DNA from: Duganella sp. SG902
Lineage (GTDB): Bacteria; Pseudomonadota; Gammaproteobacteria; Burkholderiales; Burkholderiaceae_D
DNA length: 64,000 nucleotides
Reading direction: 5' to 3'
Assembly (NCBI RefSeq): GCF_013376005.1
Contig: NZ_JABMJK010000010.1
Span: 62,001-126,000 of the forward strand
Shown here in pieces: positions 46,937 to 55,323 of this stretch; the stretch's first letter is position 1, and each line of letters begins with the position of its first letter. Below the pieces are notes generated by a model. That model ran no database searches. It saw only the letters and a program-made list of their open reading frames with translations, and was not told where the DNA came from. Made by a program: the position numbers and the translations under genes.

Positions 46937-49042
46937 ATGCCGCGTCGTTTGCTCATTCGCGCCTGGAGCGGCGTACGCGCCGGGCAGGGCAGGCCTTTGG
47001 CCCTGCTGCTGGCCGTGGCGCTGGCCTTGCTGCTGGCGCGCGGCGGCGACGGGCCGCTGCCGGCCTTGCGCCTGGCGCTGTTCGACACCTATCAAGTCCA
47101 GTTGCCGCGCCAGCGGCTATCCGGGCCGGTCCACATCATCAACATCGATGAAGCCTCGTTGAGCGAATTTGGCCAGTGGCCATGGCCGCGCACCGTGTTC
47201 CGCGCGCTGCTGGCGCGCATCGCGGAGCAGCGCCCGCTGGCGATCGGCCTCGATATCCTGATGCCGGAGCCGGACAACACCTCGCCCGAGGCGCTGGCGG
47301 CCCGGCTGCCGGATGGACGCCTGCGCGACGAGTTGGCGCGCCTGCCGTCGCACGACGCGCTGTTGGCCGAGCAAATGCGGCGCGCCCCGATCGTGCTTGG
47401 TACGGCGGGCTTCATGCACGCGGAGGCCGGCACCAGCGACGCCTTGCGCGTCTGGCCGATGCGCGTGCATGGCGCGACCGGCGGCGCGTTGCCAGTGATG
47501 CGCTTCCCGCAGGCGATGTCCAGCCTGCCGATGCTGCAGGCGGCGGCGCGCGGACAGGGCCTGTTGTCGGCCAATCTGGAAAAGGGCATCGTGCGGCGCG
47601 CGCCGCTGGTGGGTGCGGTCGGCGACACGCTGGTGCCATCGCTGTCGATGGAATTGCTGCGCGTCGCCACCGGCGCGCCGGCCCTGGAGATCGAGGCCGA
47701 CGCCGAAGGCGTGCGCAGTGTGTCGGTTGGCGACCTGCGCGTGCCCACGTTGCCGGACGGCGCGGTATGGGTCAATTTCTCGGCGCCGGCCATGGACCGC
47801 TACATCTCGGCGCTGGACGTGATGCGCGGCCGGGTTGATCCCGCCGCGCTGCAGGACAAGATCGTCATCGTCGCCATGACCGGCCTTGGCCTGAGCGACT
47901 ACAAGACCAATGCGCGCGGCGATCTGCTGCCCGGGGTCGACACGCACGCGCAGATGATCGAGAGCTTCTTTGACGGCGCCTTCCTGCGACGCCCGCAGTG
48001 GATGCGCTGGGCCGAGGTGGCGGCGTTCGCGGCCTGCGGCCTGCTCACCATCTGGCTGCTGCCGCGTCAGCGCCTGCGCGTCGGCGTGCCGATGGCGCTG
48101 TTGCTGGGCGCCGCGTTGTTTGCCACCGGCGCCGTGCTGTTCACGCGCGCCGGGCTGCTGTTCGACGCCGCCGGCGTGGCGCTGGCGTACGTGGCGATCT
48201 GCCTCAGCCTCCTGACCAGCATGCTGGCCGCCGCCGTGCGGGACCGCAAGCTGTCCGAGCGCGCCTTGCAGGCCGCGCGCGAGACCGCCGCCCGCACCGC
48301 CGGCGAATTGAATGCCGCACGCCGCATCCAGATGGCGTCCCTGCCGCGGGCCGCCAGCGCCTTTCCCGGCGAGCGCCGTTTCGAGCTGGATGCCTTGCTG
48401 GAGCCGGCGCGGGAAGTGGGCGGCGACCTGTACGACTTCTTCATGCTGGACCAGGACCGCGTGTTCTTCATGGTCGGCGACGTGTCGGGCAAGGGGCTGC
48501 CGGCCAGCTTGTTCATGGTGGTGGCCAAGGCGCTATCGCGCAGCATCGCCTTGCGCGGCCAAGCCGACATGGGCGTCATCATGAACGACGCCAACCGGGA
48601 GCTGGTGCGCGAGAACCCCGAGATGCTGTTCGTGACCAGCGTGGCGGGCATATTGGACGCGTCCAGCGGCGAGGTTTTCCTGTGCAACGCCGGCCATGAC
48701 GCGCCGCGCCGCATTACCGCCGACGGCCGTGTCGAGCTGCTGCGGGCCGCCGACGGTCCGCCTCTGTGCGTGATGGATGATTTCGAATACCCGGTCCAGC
48801 ACTACCAACTGCACGCGGGCGAAAGCCTGTGCCTGACCACCGACGGCATCAGCGAGGCGATGAACGCGGCAGGGGAGTTGTACGGCAACGAGCGGCTGAA
48901 TGGCTTGCTGGCGGGCGTGGCGAGCACCGCGCCGGCCGCCGTGGTGCAAGCGGTGCGCGATGATGTGCGCCGCCACGTGGACGGCGCCGAGGCTTCGGAC
49001 GACTTGACGCTGCTGGTATTACGCTGGAACGGCGCGGCTTAA
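46937..49042 (+). CDS. CHASE2 membrane sensor with PP2C/SpoIIE phosphatase
   Basis: 701 residues. An N-terminal membrane helix, a large extracytoplasmic CHASE2 domain (INIDEASLSEFGQWPWPR, then PLAIGLDILMPEPD), three membrane helices about 355-430, a coiled linker (AARRIQMASLPRA) and a SpoIIE phosphatase with metal aspartates in EVGGDLYDFF, VGDVSGKGLP, LTTDGISEAM and ASDDLTLLVL. It would dephosphorylate the STAS protein in response to an envelope signal. It overlaps the convergent OmpA-like gene by 4 bp. Confidence 0.92.
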   Translation: MPRRLLIRAWSGVRAGQGRPLALLLAVALALLLARGGDGPLPALRLALFDTYQVQLPRQRLSGPVHIINIDEASLSEFGQWPWPRTVFRALLARIAEQRPLAIGLDILMPEPDNTSPEALAARLPDGRLRDELARLPSHDALLAEQMRRAPIVLGTAGFMHAEAGTSDALRVWPMRVHGATGGALPVMRFPQAMSSLPMLQAAARGQGLLSANLEKGIVRRAPLVGAVGDTLVPSLSMELLRVATGAPALEIEADAEGVRSVSVGDLRVPTLPDGAVWVNFSAPAMDRYISALDVMRGRVDPAALQDKIVIVAMTGLGLSDYKTNARGDLLPGVDTHAQMIESFFDGAFLRRPQWMRWAEVAAFAACGLLTIWLLPRQRLRVGVPMALLLGAALFATGAVLFTRAGLLFDAAGVALAYVAICLSLLTSMLAAAVRDRKLSERALQAARETAARTAGELNAARRIQMASLPRAASAFPGERRFELDALLEPAREVGGDLYDFFMLDQDRVFFMVGDVSGKGLPASLFMVVAKALSRSIALRGQADMGVIMNDANRELVRENPEMLFVTSVAGILDASSGEVFLCNAGHDAPRRITADGRVELLRAADGPPLCVMDDFEYPVQHYQLHAGESLCLTTDGISEAMNAAGELYGNERLNGLLAGVASTAPAAVVQAVRDDVRRHVDGAEASDDLTLLVLRWNGAA

Positions 49043-49629
49043 CGGACGCGGATTTCGACGCGGCGGTTGCGCGGTTCGTCGACGCCGTCGGCGGTCTGGA
49101 TCAGCAATTCACGTTCGCCGCGCGCCTGCACCGCGATCTGTTCCGGGGCGATGCCGGCTTCCACCAGGATGCGCTTGACCGTTTCGGCGCGCTTGAGCGA
49201 CAGCGCGTCGTTGTATTCGCGCTTGGCCACCGTGTCGGTATGGCCGATCACGATGATTTCCGGCGCCGGGCGCGCGGCCAGCTGCGCCTTCACCTGCGCC
49301 AGCTGCGCCGCCGATTCCGGCGTCAGGTTGTCGGTATCGGTCACGAAATAGACGATGAACACGGCGGCGCGCTGCGGCAGCGTGTCCAGCAGGGCGCCGT
49401 AGCGGTTTTTGATCTCTGCGCTGTCGCCGATGGTGGCGACGGCGCCACGGCTGTCGACGGCGGCGGTCTGGTACGGCTTGTCCAGCACCGTCTCCTTGCC
49501 GACCGAGGTGATGATCACGGCGCTCGGCTTGCCGTCCTGGTTAGGCAGCAAGGTGATTTGCTCGGTCGGTCCGCGTTGTAGTTGCGAGACAGCGGCCAAC
49601 AGGCACACGGCCCAAAGCAGCAGGGCCAT
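49039..49629 (-). CDS. OmpA-family peptidoglycan-associated protein
   Basis: 196 residues. A short N-terminal hydrophobic anchor, about 70 residues of unknown structure, then an OmpA C-terminal domain with IIVIGHTDTVAKREYNDALS and KRAETVKRILVEAGI, and ending in EPRNRRVEIRVR, the standard peptidoglycan-binding features. It is 3 bp after the FecR-domain gene and probably translated with it. With the FecR protein it could form an envelope sensor for the adjacent CHASE2 phosphatase (inference). Confidence 0.88.
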   Translation of the reverse strand: MALLLWAVCLLAAVSQLQRGPTEQITLLPNQDGKPSAVIITSVGKETVLDKPYQTAAVDSRGAVATIGDSAEIKNRYGALLDTLPQRAAVFIVYFVTDTDNLTPESAAQLAQVKAQLAARPAPEIIVIGHTDTVAKREYNDALSLKRAETVKRILVEAGIAPEQIAVQARGERELLIQTADGVDEPRNRRVEIRVR

Positions 49630-49632
49630 GGC

Positions 49633-50073
49633 TTAATCCCCATCCTTGACGTCGATGACAAACTCGGTGCCGCGCACGCCCAGGATCGAGGTCGGGGTGC
49701 GGAACTGCACCGCGCCCGGCGACTGTTTGGACAGCTTGCCTGAGATGACGCCCAGCGTGCCTTTCTTCACCGTGGCGTCCAGCGTGCCCTCGTGCGAAGT
49801 CGGATCGAAGGCGTACTTCTCCAGCCACACGTTGCTGTTCGGCCCCACCGCCAGCAGCGTTTCGTCGCGCAGCGTGATGCCCACGCTGCCGTCGGCGCCG
49901 GTGACCACGCGGTCGCTGGCCATCAGCGCGGCGCCGGCCCTGGCGGGCGTTTTCTGGCCTTCGCGCTCGATGGCGGCGCTGCCCTTGGCGGTTTTGATCA
50001 TGCCGGCCGGGAGTTCGGCGGCGTTCGCCAGCAGCGCGAGGGAGGCTGCCAGCATCGTTATTATTGTTTTCAC
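49633..50073 (-). CDS. secreted FecR-domain protein
   Basis: 146 residues: a signal peptide (MLAASLALLANAAEL region) and a FecR domain (DRVVTGADGSVGITLRDETL, then QFRTPTSILGVRGTEFVIDV). Unlike classical FecR it has no cytoplasmic anti-sigma part or membrane anchor, so it is a free periplasmic protein. Start: GTG at 50073, seven bases after AGGAG. Proteins like this often neighbour CHASE2 sensors. It is divergent from the RsbW-like gene with 40 bp between starts. Confidence 0.86.
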   Translation of the reverse strand: MKTIITMLAASLALLANAAELPAGMIKTAKGSAAIEREGQKTPARAGAALMASDRVVTGADGSVGITLRDETLLAVGPNSNVWLEKYAFDPTSHEGTLDATVKKGTLGVISGKLSKQSPGAVQFRTPTSILGVRGTEFVIDVKDGD

Positions 50074-50113
50074 GGTTCTTCTCCTAACGAAAGCATTCCG
50101 ATAATATGCTCGA

Positions 50114-50533
50114 ATGGACAAAAAAGAAACCGGTATCGCACATCTGCTGCGTTTTCCGGCACGACTCGACGCGGTTCCCGGCGCCATGGCCTTCGCCGCC
50201 ATGGCGTTGACCAAGGCTGGCCTGCCGCCTGGCGTGGTGGCGCGCGCGGAGTTGATATTGGAAGAGCTGCTGCGCAACAGCATCCTGCACGGCTACGGCG
50301 GCGACAGCGCCCACGACGTCTGGGTCGGCGTGCGCGGCACGGTGCTGTGCTACGAGGACGCGGCGCCGCCTTTCAATCCGCTGACCGAAGGCCCGCCGCC
50401 GCCCGATCCATCGCTGCCGCCGGACCAACTCCAGGTGGGCGGCGTCGGCCTGCTGCTGATCCGCCAGCTGGGCGCCGCCGTGGCCTATACCCACAGCGCG
50501 GGGCGCAACCGCATCGAGATCGCCTTACAATAA
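50114..50533 (+). CDS. RsbW-like serine kinase / ATP-binding anti-sigma regulator
   Basis: 139 residues, a stand-alone HATPase_c_2 domain. The N-box ELILEELLRNSILHGYGG and the G-box VGGVGLLLIRQL are clear. Such proteins phosphorylate STAS antagonists and sequester a sigma factor or other target. The STAS protein at 45616 and PP2C at 46937 complete the partner switch. No sigma factor gene is in the window. Confidence 0.88.
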   Translation: MDKKETGIAHLLRFPARLDAVPGAMAFAAMALTKAGLPPGVVARAELILEELLRNSILHGYGGDSAHDVWVGVRGTVLCYEDAAPPFNPLTEGPPPPDPSLPPDQLQVGGVGLLLIRQLGAAVAYTHSAGRNRIEIALQ

Positions 50534-50565
50534 CGTCCGCAAGATCATCAACCACAGGACCACGC

Positions 50566-51204
50566 ATGACCGAGTTTTCCACCGATATCTACACCGAACC
50601 ACACCCGATCGACGTCAACACCCTGAACAACCTTGGGCCGCTGGCGCCGATGGCCGGCATCTGGAAGGGCGAGCGCGGTCTCGATATCAAGCCCAAGGCC
50701 GATGGCGCGCGCAAGCAGGCCTACGTCGAGCGCATCGAGCTGTACCCGATCGACCCGGTCACCAACGGCCCGCAACTGTTCTACGGCCTGCGCTACCTGA
50801 TCATCGTGAACAAGCCGGATAACGTGAAGACCTACCACGAGCAGGTCGGCTACTGGCTGTGGGAGCCGAAGACCAAGACCGTGATCCAGACCCTGGGCAT
50901 CCCGCGCGGCCAGATCGCCATGGCGTCGGCCGTGGTGGAGCCGGACGCCAAGGAGTTCGAACTGGTGGCGCGGCTGGATTCCGACACCTACGGCATCCGT
51001 TCCAATCCTTTCCTGGAATACGGCTTCAAGACGGTGGAGTACCGCATCAAGGTCACCATCAACGACGACGGCACCTGGGGCTATGAGGAAGACACCGTGA
51101 TGCTGCTGCGCGGCGAGGAAGAGTTCCACCACGTCGACCGCAACCTGCTGCACCGCGTGGCCGATCCGCTGCCCAACCCGCTGGCCAGCGGCGTGCCCGC
51201 CTGA
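50566..51204 (+). CDS. FABP/nitrobindin-like heme-binding beta-barrel protein
   Basis: 212 residues. The PF08768-type barrel is visible: LAPMAGIWKGERGLD near the N terminus (the GxWxGxG-like motif), YHEQVGYWLWEPKTKTVIQT and IPRGQIAMASAVVEP. Family members include nitrobindins that bind heme through a C-terminal His; VDRNLLHRVAD contains a candidate. ATG 50566 follows CACAGGA. It lies 32 bp after the RsbW-like gene and 3 bp before the HAD gene. Confidence 0.82.
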   Translation: MTEFSTDIYTEPHPIDVNTLNNLGPLAPMAGIWKGERGLDIKPKADGARKQAYVERIELYPIDPVTNGPQLFYGLRYLIIVNKPDNVKTYHEQVGYWLWEPKTKTVIQTLGIPRGQIAMASAVVEPDAKEFELVARLDSDTYGIRSNPFLEYGFKTVEYRIKVTINDDGTWGYEEDTVMLLRGEEEFHHVDRNLLHRVADPLPNPLASGVPA

Positions 51205-51207
51205 TCG

Positions 51208-51852
51208 ATGTTGCGGGCGCTCCTGTGGGATAACGACGGTGTGCTGGTCGATACCGAACAGCTGTTTTACGAGGCCAACCGCGACCTGTTCCGCCCATTG
51301 GGGCTGGAGCTCACCGCGCAGCACTTCTTCGACTGGTACCTGGCCGATAATTGCGGCGCATGGCACCTGCTGGAGCCGCCCCTGTCGGCGGCGCAGGCCG
51401 AGGCATATCGCTCGGAGCGCAACCGCCAATACGCGGCCAGGCTCGCGTCCGAACACATACCGGCCATCGACGGCGTGGCCGAGACGCTGGCGGCGCTGGC
51501 GCCGCGCGTGCGCATGGGCGTGGTCACCAGCGCCAATGCCGACCATTTCGACATCATTCATCAGCGCCTGCCGTTGCGGCCTTACTTCGAGTTCGTGCTG
51601 ACGCATGAGACCTACACACACAGCAAGCCGTCGCCGGAGCCGTATTTGCTGGGCCTTGAACGCATGGGCGTGCGTGCCGACGAAGCGCTGGTGATCGAGG
51701 ATTCGCCGCGCGGCTTGCAAGCCGCGACAGCGGCCGGCATCCGCTGCGTCATCCTGCGCAACGCGCTGACGCGGCATCACGATTTTCCTGGCGCCTGGCG
51801 CGTGGTCGACACCATGGCCGAGGTGCGGGCGGCGGTGGAATCGCTGCTATGA
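51208..51852 (+). CDS. HAD-superfamily hydrolase (phosphoglucomutase-like)
   Basis: 214 residues. HAD motif I is LLWDNDGVLVDTEQLFYEAN (both aspartates present), motif II VVTSANADHF, the lysine in HSKPSPEPYLLGLERMGV, and motif IV ALVIEDSPRGLQAATAAGI. It has the alpha-helical cap typical of beta-phosphoglucomutase or phosphoglycolate phosphatase-like enzymes; substrate not decidable. It overlaps the glycosyltransferase start as ATGA. Confidence 0.92.
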   Translation: MLRALLWDNDGVLVDTEQLFYEANRDLFRPLGLELTAQHFFDWYLADNCGAWHLLEPPLSAAQAEAYRSERNRQYAARLASEHIPAIDGVAETLAALAPRVRMGVVTSANADHFDIIHQRLPLRPYFEFVLTHETYTHSKPSPEPYLLGLERMGVRADEALVIEDSPRGLQAATAAGIRCVILRNALTRHHDFPGAWRVVDTMAEVRAAVESLL

Positions 51853-53030
51853 GCCACATCCATCTTTGCTGGGAGCTGGGCGGCGGGCTGGGACACGCGG
51901 GGCGCCTGAAAATGCTGGCGCAGGCGCTGCTGGCGCGCGGCCACCGCGTGACCATGAGCTTGCGCGACCTGATGCAAAGCCACGCCTTGCTGGCCGACCT
52001 GGACGTGCCCAAGCTGCAGGCGCCGGTGTGGCTGCACGACGCCGTGGGGCTGCCGCCGTCCGGCAACCTGGCCGAGATCCTGTTCAACTGCGGCTACCTG
52101 GAACCATCCGCGCTGCGCGGGATGGTGGCGGGCTGGCGCGATCTCTACACCGTGCTGCGGCCCGACCTGGTGGTGGGCGACTTCGCGCCGACCGCGTTGC
52201 TGGCGGCACGCAGCATGGGCTTGCGCTGCGCCGCGATCGGCAATGGTTTTTACATGCCGCCCGCAGGACAGCCCCTGCCGGCGTGGCGCGAGGCGCCGGC
52301 GGGGCGGCTGGCGAATTCCGAGGCGCGCATGCTGGCGACTGCCAACGCGGTGCTGACCGGGCTCGGCGCGCCGCCATACGCGCAGGCGGCGCAGGCGTTC
52401 CTGGGCGACATGTCGCTGCTGTGCACATGGCCGGAACTCGATCACGTCGAGGGTCGCGCCGACGCGCACTGGTTCGGTCCCAGTTTCGTGACGCAAGGCG
52501 GGCTGGCGCCGCGCTGGCCGGAGGGAGATGGCCCCAAGGTGCTGGCTTACCTGAAAGGCGCGCACGCCGGACAGGCTCCGGCGCTGGCCGCGCTGGCGGC
52601 GGAGGGCTGCCGTGTGCTGGCCTATGTGCCGGAAGTCGCGGCCGGCGCGCGGCCGCCGGTGATCAGCGAACGCATACTGTACGCCGAGGCGCCCGTGGCG
52701 CTGCCGCAGGCGCTGGCCGAGGCGGACTTGTGCGCCTGCCACGCCGGCGACGCCACGCTGGCGCAGGCGCTGCTGGCTGGCGTGCCGCTGCTGATGCTGC
52801 CGTCGCACACCGAGCAATTCCTCAGCGCGCGCCGCGTCGCCATGGCGGGCGCGGGCTACAACGCCGCCTTGCTGACGCCGGAATCGGACTGGCGCCCGGT
52901 GGTGCGCTCACTGCTCAACGATCCGTGCTACCGCGCGGCGGCGCGCGATTTCGCCGCGCGCCACCAGGGTTTCAGGCAGCAAGAGATGAACCAGGCGATG
53001 GCGCGGCGCCTGGAAGCGCTGCTGGCTTAG
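51849..53030 (+). CDS. glycosyltransferase of the UGT/MGT type
   Basis: 393 residues, a GT-B fold. The N terminus LCWELGGGLGHAGRLKMLAQ is the acceptor-side loop, and the donor-binding end shows LCACHAGDATLAQALLAGVP with LLMLPSHTEQFLSARRV, the GT1 nucleotide-sugar motif (HAGxxT...P...EQ). Neither donor nor acceptor can be assigned. It is coupled to the HAD gene, which may supply or recycle a sugar phosphate. Confidence 0.85.
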   Translation: MSHIHLCWELGGGLGHAGRLKMLAQALLARGHRVTMSLRDLMQSHALLADLDVPKLQAPVWLHDAVGLPPSGNLAEILFNCGYLEPSALRGMVAGWRDLYTVLRPDLVVGDFAPTALLAARSMGLRCAAIGNGFYMPPAGQPLPAWREAPAGRLANSEARMLATANAVLTGLGAPPYAQAAQAFLGDMSLLCTWPELDHVEGRADAHWFGPSFVTQGGLAPRWPEGDGPKVLAYLKGAHAGQAPALAALAAEGCRVLAYVPEVAAGARPPVISERILYAEAPVALPQALAEADLCACHAGDATLAQALLAGVPLLMLPSHTEQFLSARRVAMAGAGYNAALLTPESDWRPVVRSLLNDPCYRAAARDFAARHQGFRQQEMNQAMARRLEALLA

Positions 53031-53079
53031 CGCCACGGCGGCGGCCGATGCCTGCGCGACCTGATGAGTAAGACAATGG

Positions 53080-53108
53080 TTGAGGACGCTCCACAAAGAA
53101 TATATAAT
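53080..53108 (+). promoter_or_regulatory. sigma-70-type promoter in front of a candidate small RNA
   Basis: TTGAGG (53080-53085) and TATAAT (53103-53108) are separated by exactly 17 bp, an excellent housekeeping promoter. It is followed within 100 bp by a strong terminator and not by a coding start. Confidence 0.7.
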
Positions 53109-53114
53109 AACAAA

Positions 53115-53204
53115 CAGTGTTGCAGAAATAGAAATGCAAAGCATGGCCTCTGGTAGGGCTGGATGTTTGGAAGGGCCGGCGCGTCAAGTGCCGGCCCTTT
53201 TTGT
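53115..53204 (+). ncRNA. candidate small RNA (or leader with terminator)
   Basis: A transcript starting about seven bases after the TATAAT would be about 90 nt, contains no convincing ORF, and ends at the hairpin plus T run at 53171-53204. No known RNA family was recognised. It could alternatively be an attenuated leader of the nuclease gene starting at 53255. Confidence 0.5.
53171..53204 (+). terminator. Rho-independent terminator
   Basis: AAGGGCCGGC (53171-53180) pairs perfectly with GCCGGCCCTT (53190-53199) around a 9-base loop and is followed by a T-rich run. It ends either the small RNA or read-through from the glycosyltransferase operon. Confidence 0.88.
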
Positions 53205-53254
53205 TTGCCGGGCCGTCCGCTAAAATGCCCGCACTGCAATGTTTCAAGGTAAAT

Positions 53255-54031
53255 ATGTCTCTGTTTCATCGAACGCTGGCCGCGGCGGCCCTGCTGGCCG
53301 CCAGCCTGGCGTCCGCCGGCGAATGCCCGGCGCACTATGTCGACGGCCGCCTGCCGGAAATCCGCAACCCCAAGATGAGCGCCGCCACCACCGAGCTGTG
53401 TTACGGCGTGTTTGGCGTGATGCACTCGGGGATCACGCGGACGCCGCTGTGGTCGGCCGAACACCTCACGGCGGAGAATATCGCTGCCGCGAAAAACCTC
53501 TCGCGCGAGAATTCCTTCCATCCGGAGCCACGCCTGCCGCCGAGGGCGCGCGCCGAGCTGGCCGATTACGCCCGCAGCGGCTACGATCGCGGGCATATGG
53601 CGCCCAACGGCGACATGCCCGACCGCGACACCCAGCACGAAAGCTTCACGCTGGCCAATATGGTGCCGCAGGACGCCGAAAATAACCGCCACATCTGGGC
53701 CGGCATCGAGGGCGTGGTGCGCAAGCTGGCGCAGAAGGAGGGCGACCTGTACGTGATCACCGGCCCGGCCTTCCTAGGCGGCAACCTGCAAAAGGTCGGC
53801 AATGTGCTGGTGCCGACGCATCTGTATAAACTGGTGTACAGCCCGCGCCAGCGCGCCGGCGCCGCGTTTTTCATCGAAAACCGCGCCGATGCGCAGTACG
53901 AGGTGCTGAGCATCGCCCAGCTGGAGGACAAGGTCGGCATCAACCTGCTGCCGTCGCTGTCGCCGGCGCAAAAACAGGTGCCGCTGCGCCTGCCCAAGGT
54001 GAGACAACGTAAAGACGGGAGCAAGGGATGA
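53255..54031 (+). CDS. secreted DNA/RNA non-specific endonuclease (NucA type)
   Basis: 258 residues: a signal peptide (LAAAALLAASLASA) and a beta-beta-alpha-metal nuclease domain. The catalytic DRGH motif is in SGYDRGHMAPNGDM, and the metal-binding Asn follows in ANMVPQDAENNRHIW. It would degrade DNA and RNA outside the cytoplasm. ATG 53255 has AAGGT five bases upstream. It overlaps the next small gene as ATGA and follows a terminator, so it must have its own promoter near 53205-53254 or depend on read-through. Confidence 0.92.
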   Translation: MSLFHRTLAAAALLAASLASAGECPAHYVDGRLPEIRNPKMSAATTELCYGVFGVMHSGITRTPLWSAEHLTAENIAAAKNLSRENSFHPEPRLPPRARAELADYARSGYDRGHMAPNGDMPDRDTQHESFTLANMVPQDAENNRHIWAGIEGVVRKLAQKEGDLYVITGPAFLGGNLQKVGNVLVPTHLYKLVYSPRQRAGAAFFIENRADAQYEVLSIAQLEDKVGINLLPSLSPAQKQVPLRLPKVRQRKDGSKG

Positions 54032-54276
54032 GCAAGTTTGTGCCTTATAAAAACGAGTCGGACGTGCTGCACGTCGGCGGCCTGACCATCGAGAACCGGC
54101 TGGACCGGATCACCATCAGCGGCGACATCGACCTGACCGCCGACCAGGCCGGCCTGAAGGACGCGCGCGCGCTGGCCCAGCTGCTGGCGGACGTGGTCTC
54201 CAGGCTGGAGGCGCAAACCTTGCCGGACCGGCTGCCGCCGGCCGCCAACACCATTGTCGCCAATCCTTTCGAGTAA
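54028..54276 (+). CDS. small hypothetical protein co-translated with the nuclease
   Basis: 82 residues, no signal peptide and no family recognised. The sequence is acidic with strand-like segments (VLHVGGLTIENRLDRITISG) followed by a helix (GLKDARALAQLLADVVSRLE) and a Pro/Ala tail. The 4-bp overlap with the nuclease argues for coordinated expression. A cytoplasmic inhibitor of the nuclease is possible but not shown by sequence. Confidence 0.75.
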   Translation: MSKFVPYKNESDVLHVGGLTIENRLDRITISGDIDLTADQAGLKDARALAQLLADVVSRLEAQTLPDRLPPAANTIVANPFE

Positions 54277-54306
54277 GGCCAGCTGGTGGCCGGGCGCGTC
54301 CAGCCC

Positions 54307-55323
54307 TTATGACGGCTGATCGGCGCCCGGCAGGCTGATGCGGTTGCGGCCCATGTGCTTGGCGCGGTACAGCGCCGAGTCGGCCGTGGCCACCAGCTGG
54401 CTGGGATCGTTTTCGGGCGCCGCCAGCGCGGTGGCCGCGCCAATGCTCACCGTCACCACATGCTGTTCGCTGCCCAGGTTGGGCAGCCGCAGCTGTTCGA
54501 CCCGGCAGCGGATGCGCTCGGCCACGATGGCCGCGCCTTTCAGCGATTGATTCGGCAGGATGACGGCGAACTCCTCGCCGCCGTAGCGCGCCACCAGGTC
54601 GTTGGCGCGCATCTCGCTGGACACCGCCGTGGCGATGCGCTGCAGGCATTCGTCGCCGCCCAGGTGGCCGTAGGCGTCGTTGTACTGCTTGAAGTTGTCG
54701 ACATCGACCATCAGCAGCGACAGCGGCTGCTGGTGGCGCAGGGCGCGCTGCCATTCGGCGTGGAGGGTGTCGTCGAAGCAGCGGCGGTTGGCCAGGCCGG
54801 TCAGGCCGTCGCGCGTGGCCAGCTGCTCCAGCGCCACTTGCGCGCGCTTCTCATCGGTGACGTCGCGCAGCGTTTCCACCACCGCCACCAGCTTGCCGTC
54901 GCCGTCGACGATGGGGCTGGCGTCGGCCGCCAGGTAGCGGCGGCGGCCGAGGCGCGGCATGTCGCACCAGTTTTCCGCGCACAGGTTGTTGTCGGTGTCG
55001 TTGCGGCGCGCGTGCTGGCGATACAGGCGGTGCAGCTCGGCGCCGCGGCCCTGGATCACCAGGTCGGCCAGGGTGGGGCGCTGCTCCCGATAAAAACTCT
55101 TCCAGTGATCGGCCGTGCCCAGCACTTCCCACGCCGGGGTGCCGGTCAGGCGCTCGCACGCCAGGTTCCAGATGATGACCTTGCCATGGATGTCGATCAC
55201 AAAGGTGGGGATCACCAGCAGCTCCATCAGCTTGAGGGCGAAGCCATGCTGCTGGTCGGCCTGGGAGAATTCCATCAGGTGCTGGATTTTTTGGGTTCCG
55301 CTCATAGGCGCCGCCTTGGTCAT
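54307..55323 (-). CDS. PAS-GGDEF diguanylate cyclase
   Basis: 338 residues (332 if ATG 55305 is used, which has AAGGCGG upstream). A PAS domain spans about 25-155 (PTFVIDIHGKVIIWNLACER, ending in VVETLRDVTDEKRA). The GGDEF domain has the active site VARYGGEEFAVILP and an RAND inhibitory site five residues before it, so it should be an active, feedback-inhibited c-di-GMP synthase. Start ATG 55323 overlaps the TAA of the upstream kinase (TAATG), indicating translational coupling. Confidence 0.92.
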   Translation of the reverse strand: MTKAAPMSGTQKIQHLMEFSQADQQHGFALKLMELLVIPTFVIDIHGKVIIWNLACERLTGTPAWEVLGTADHWKSFYREQRPTLADLVIQGRGAELHRLYRQHARRNDTDNNLCAENWCDMPRLGRRRYLAADASPIVDGDGKLVAVVETLRDVTDEKRAQVALEQLATRDGLTGLANRRCFDDTLHAEWQRALRHQQPLSLLMVDVDNFKQYNDAYGHLGGDECLQRIATAVSSEMRANDLVARYGGEEFAVILPNQSLKGAAIVAERIRCRVEQLRLPNLGSEQHVVTVSIGAATALAAPENDPSQLVATADSALYRAKHMGRNRISLPGADQPS

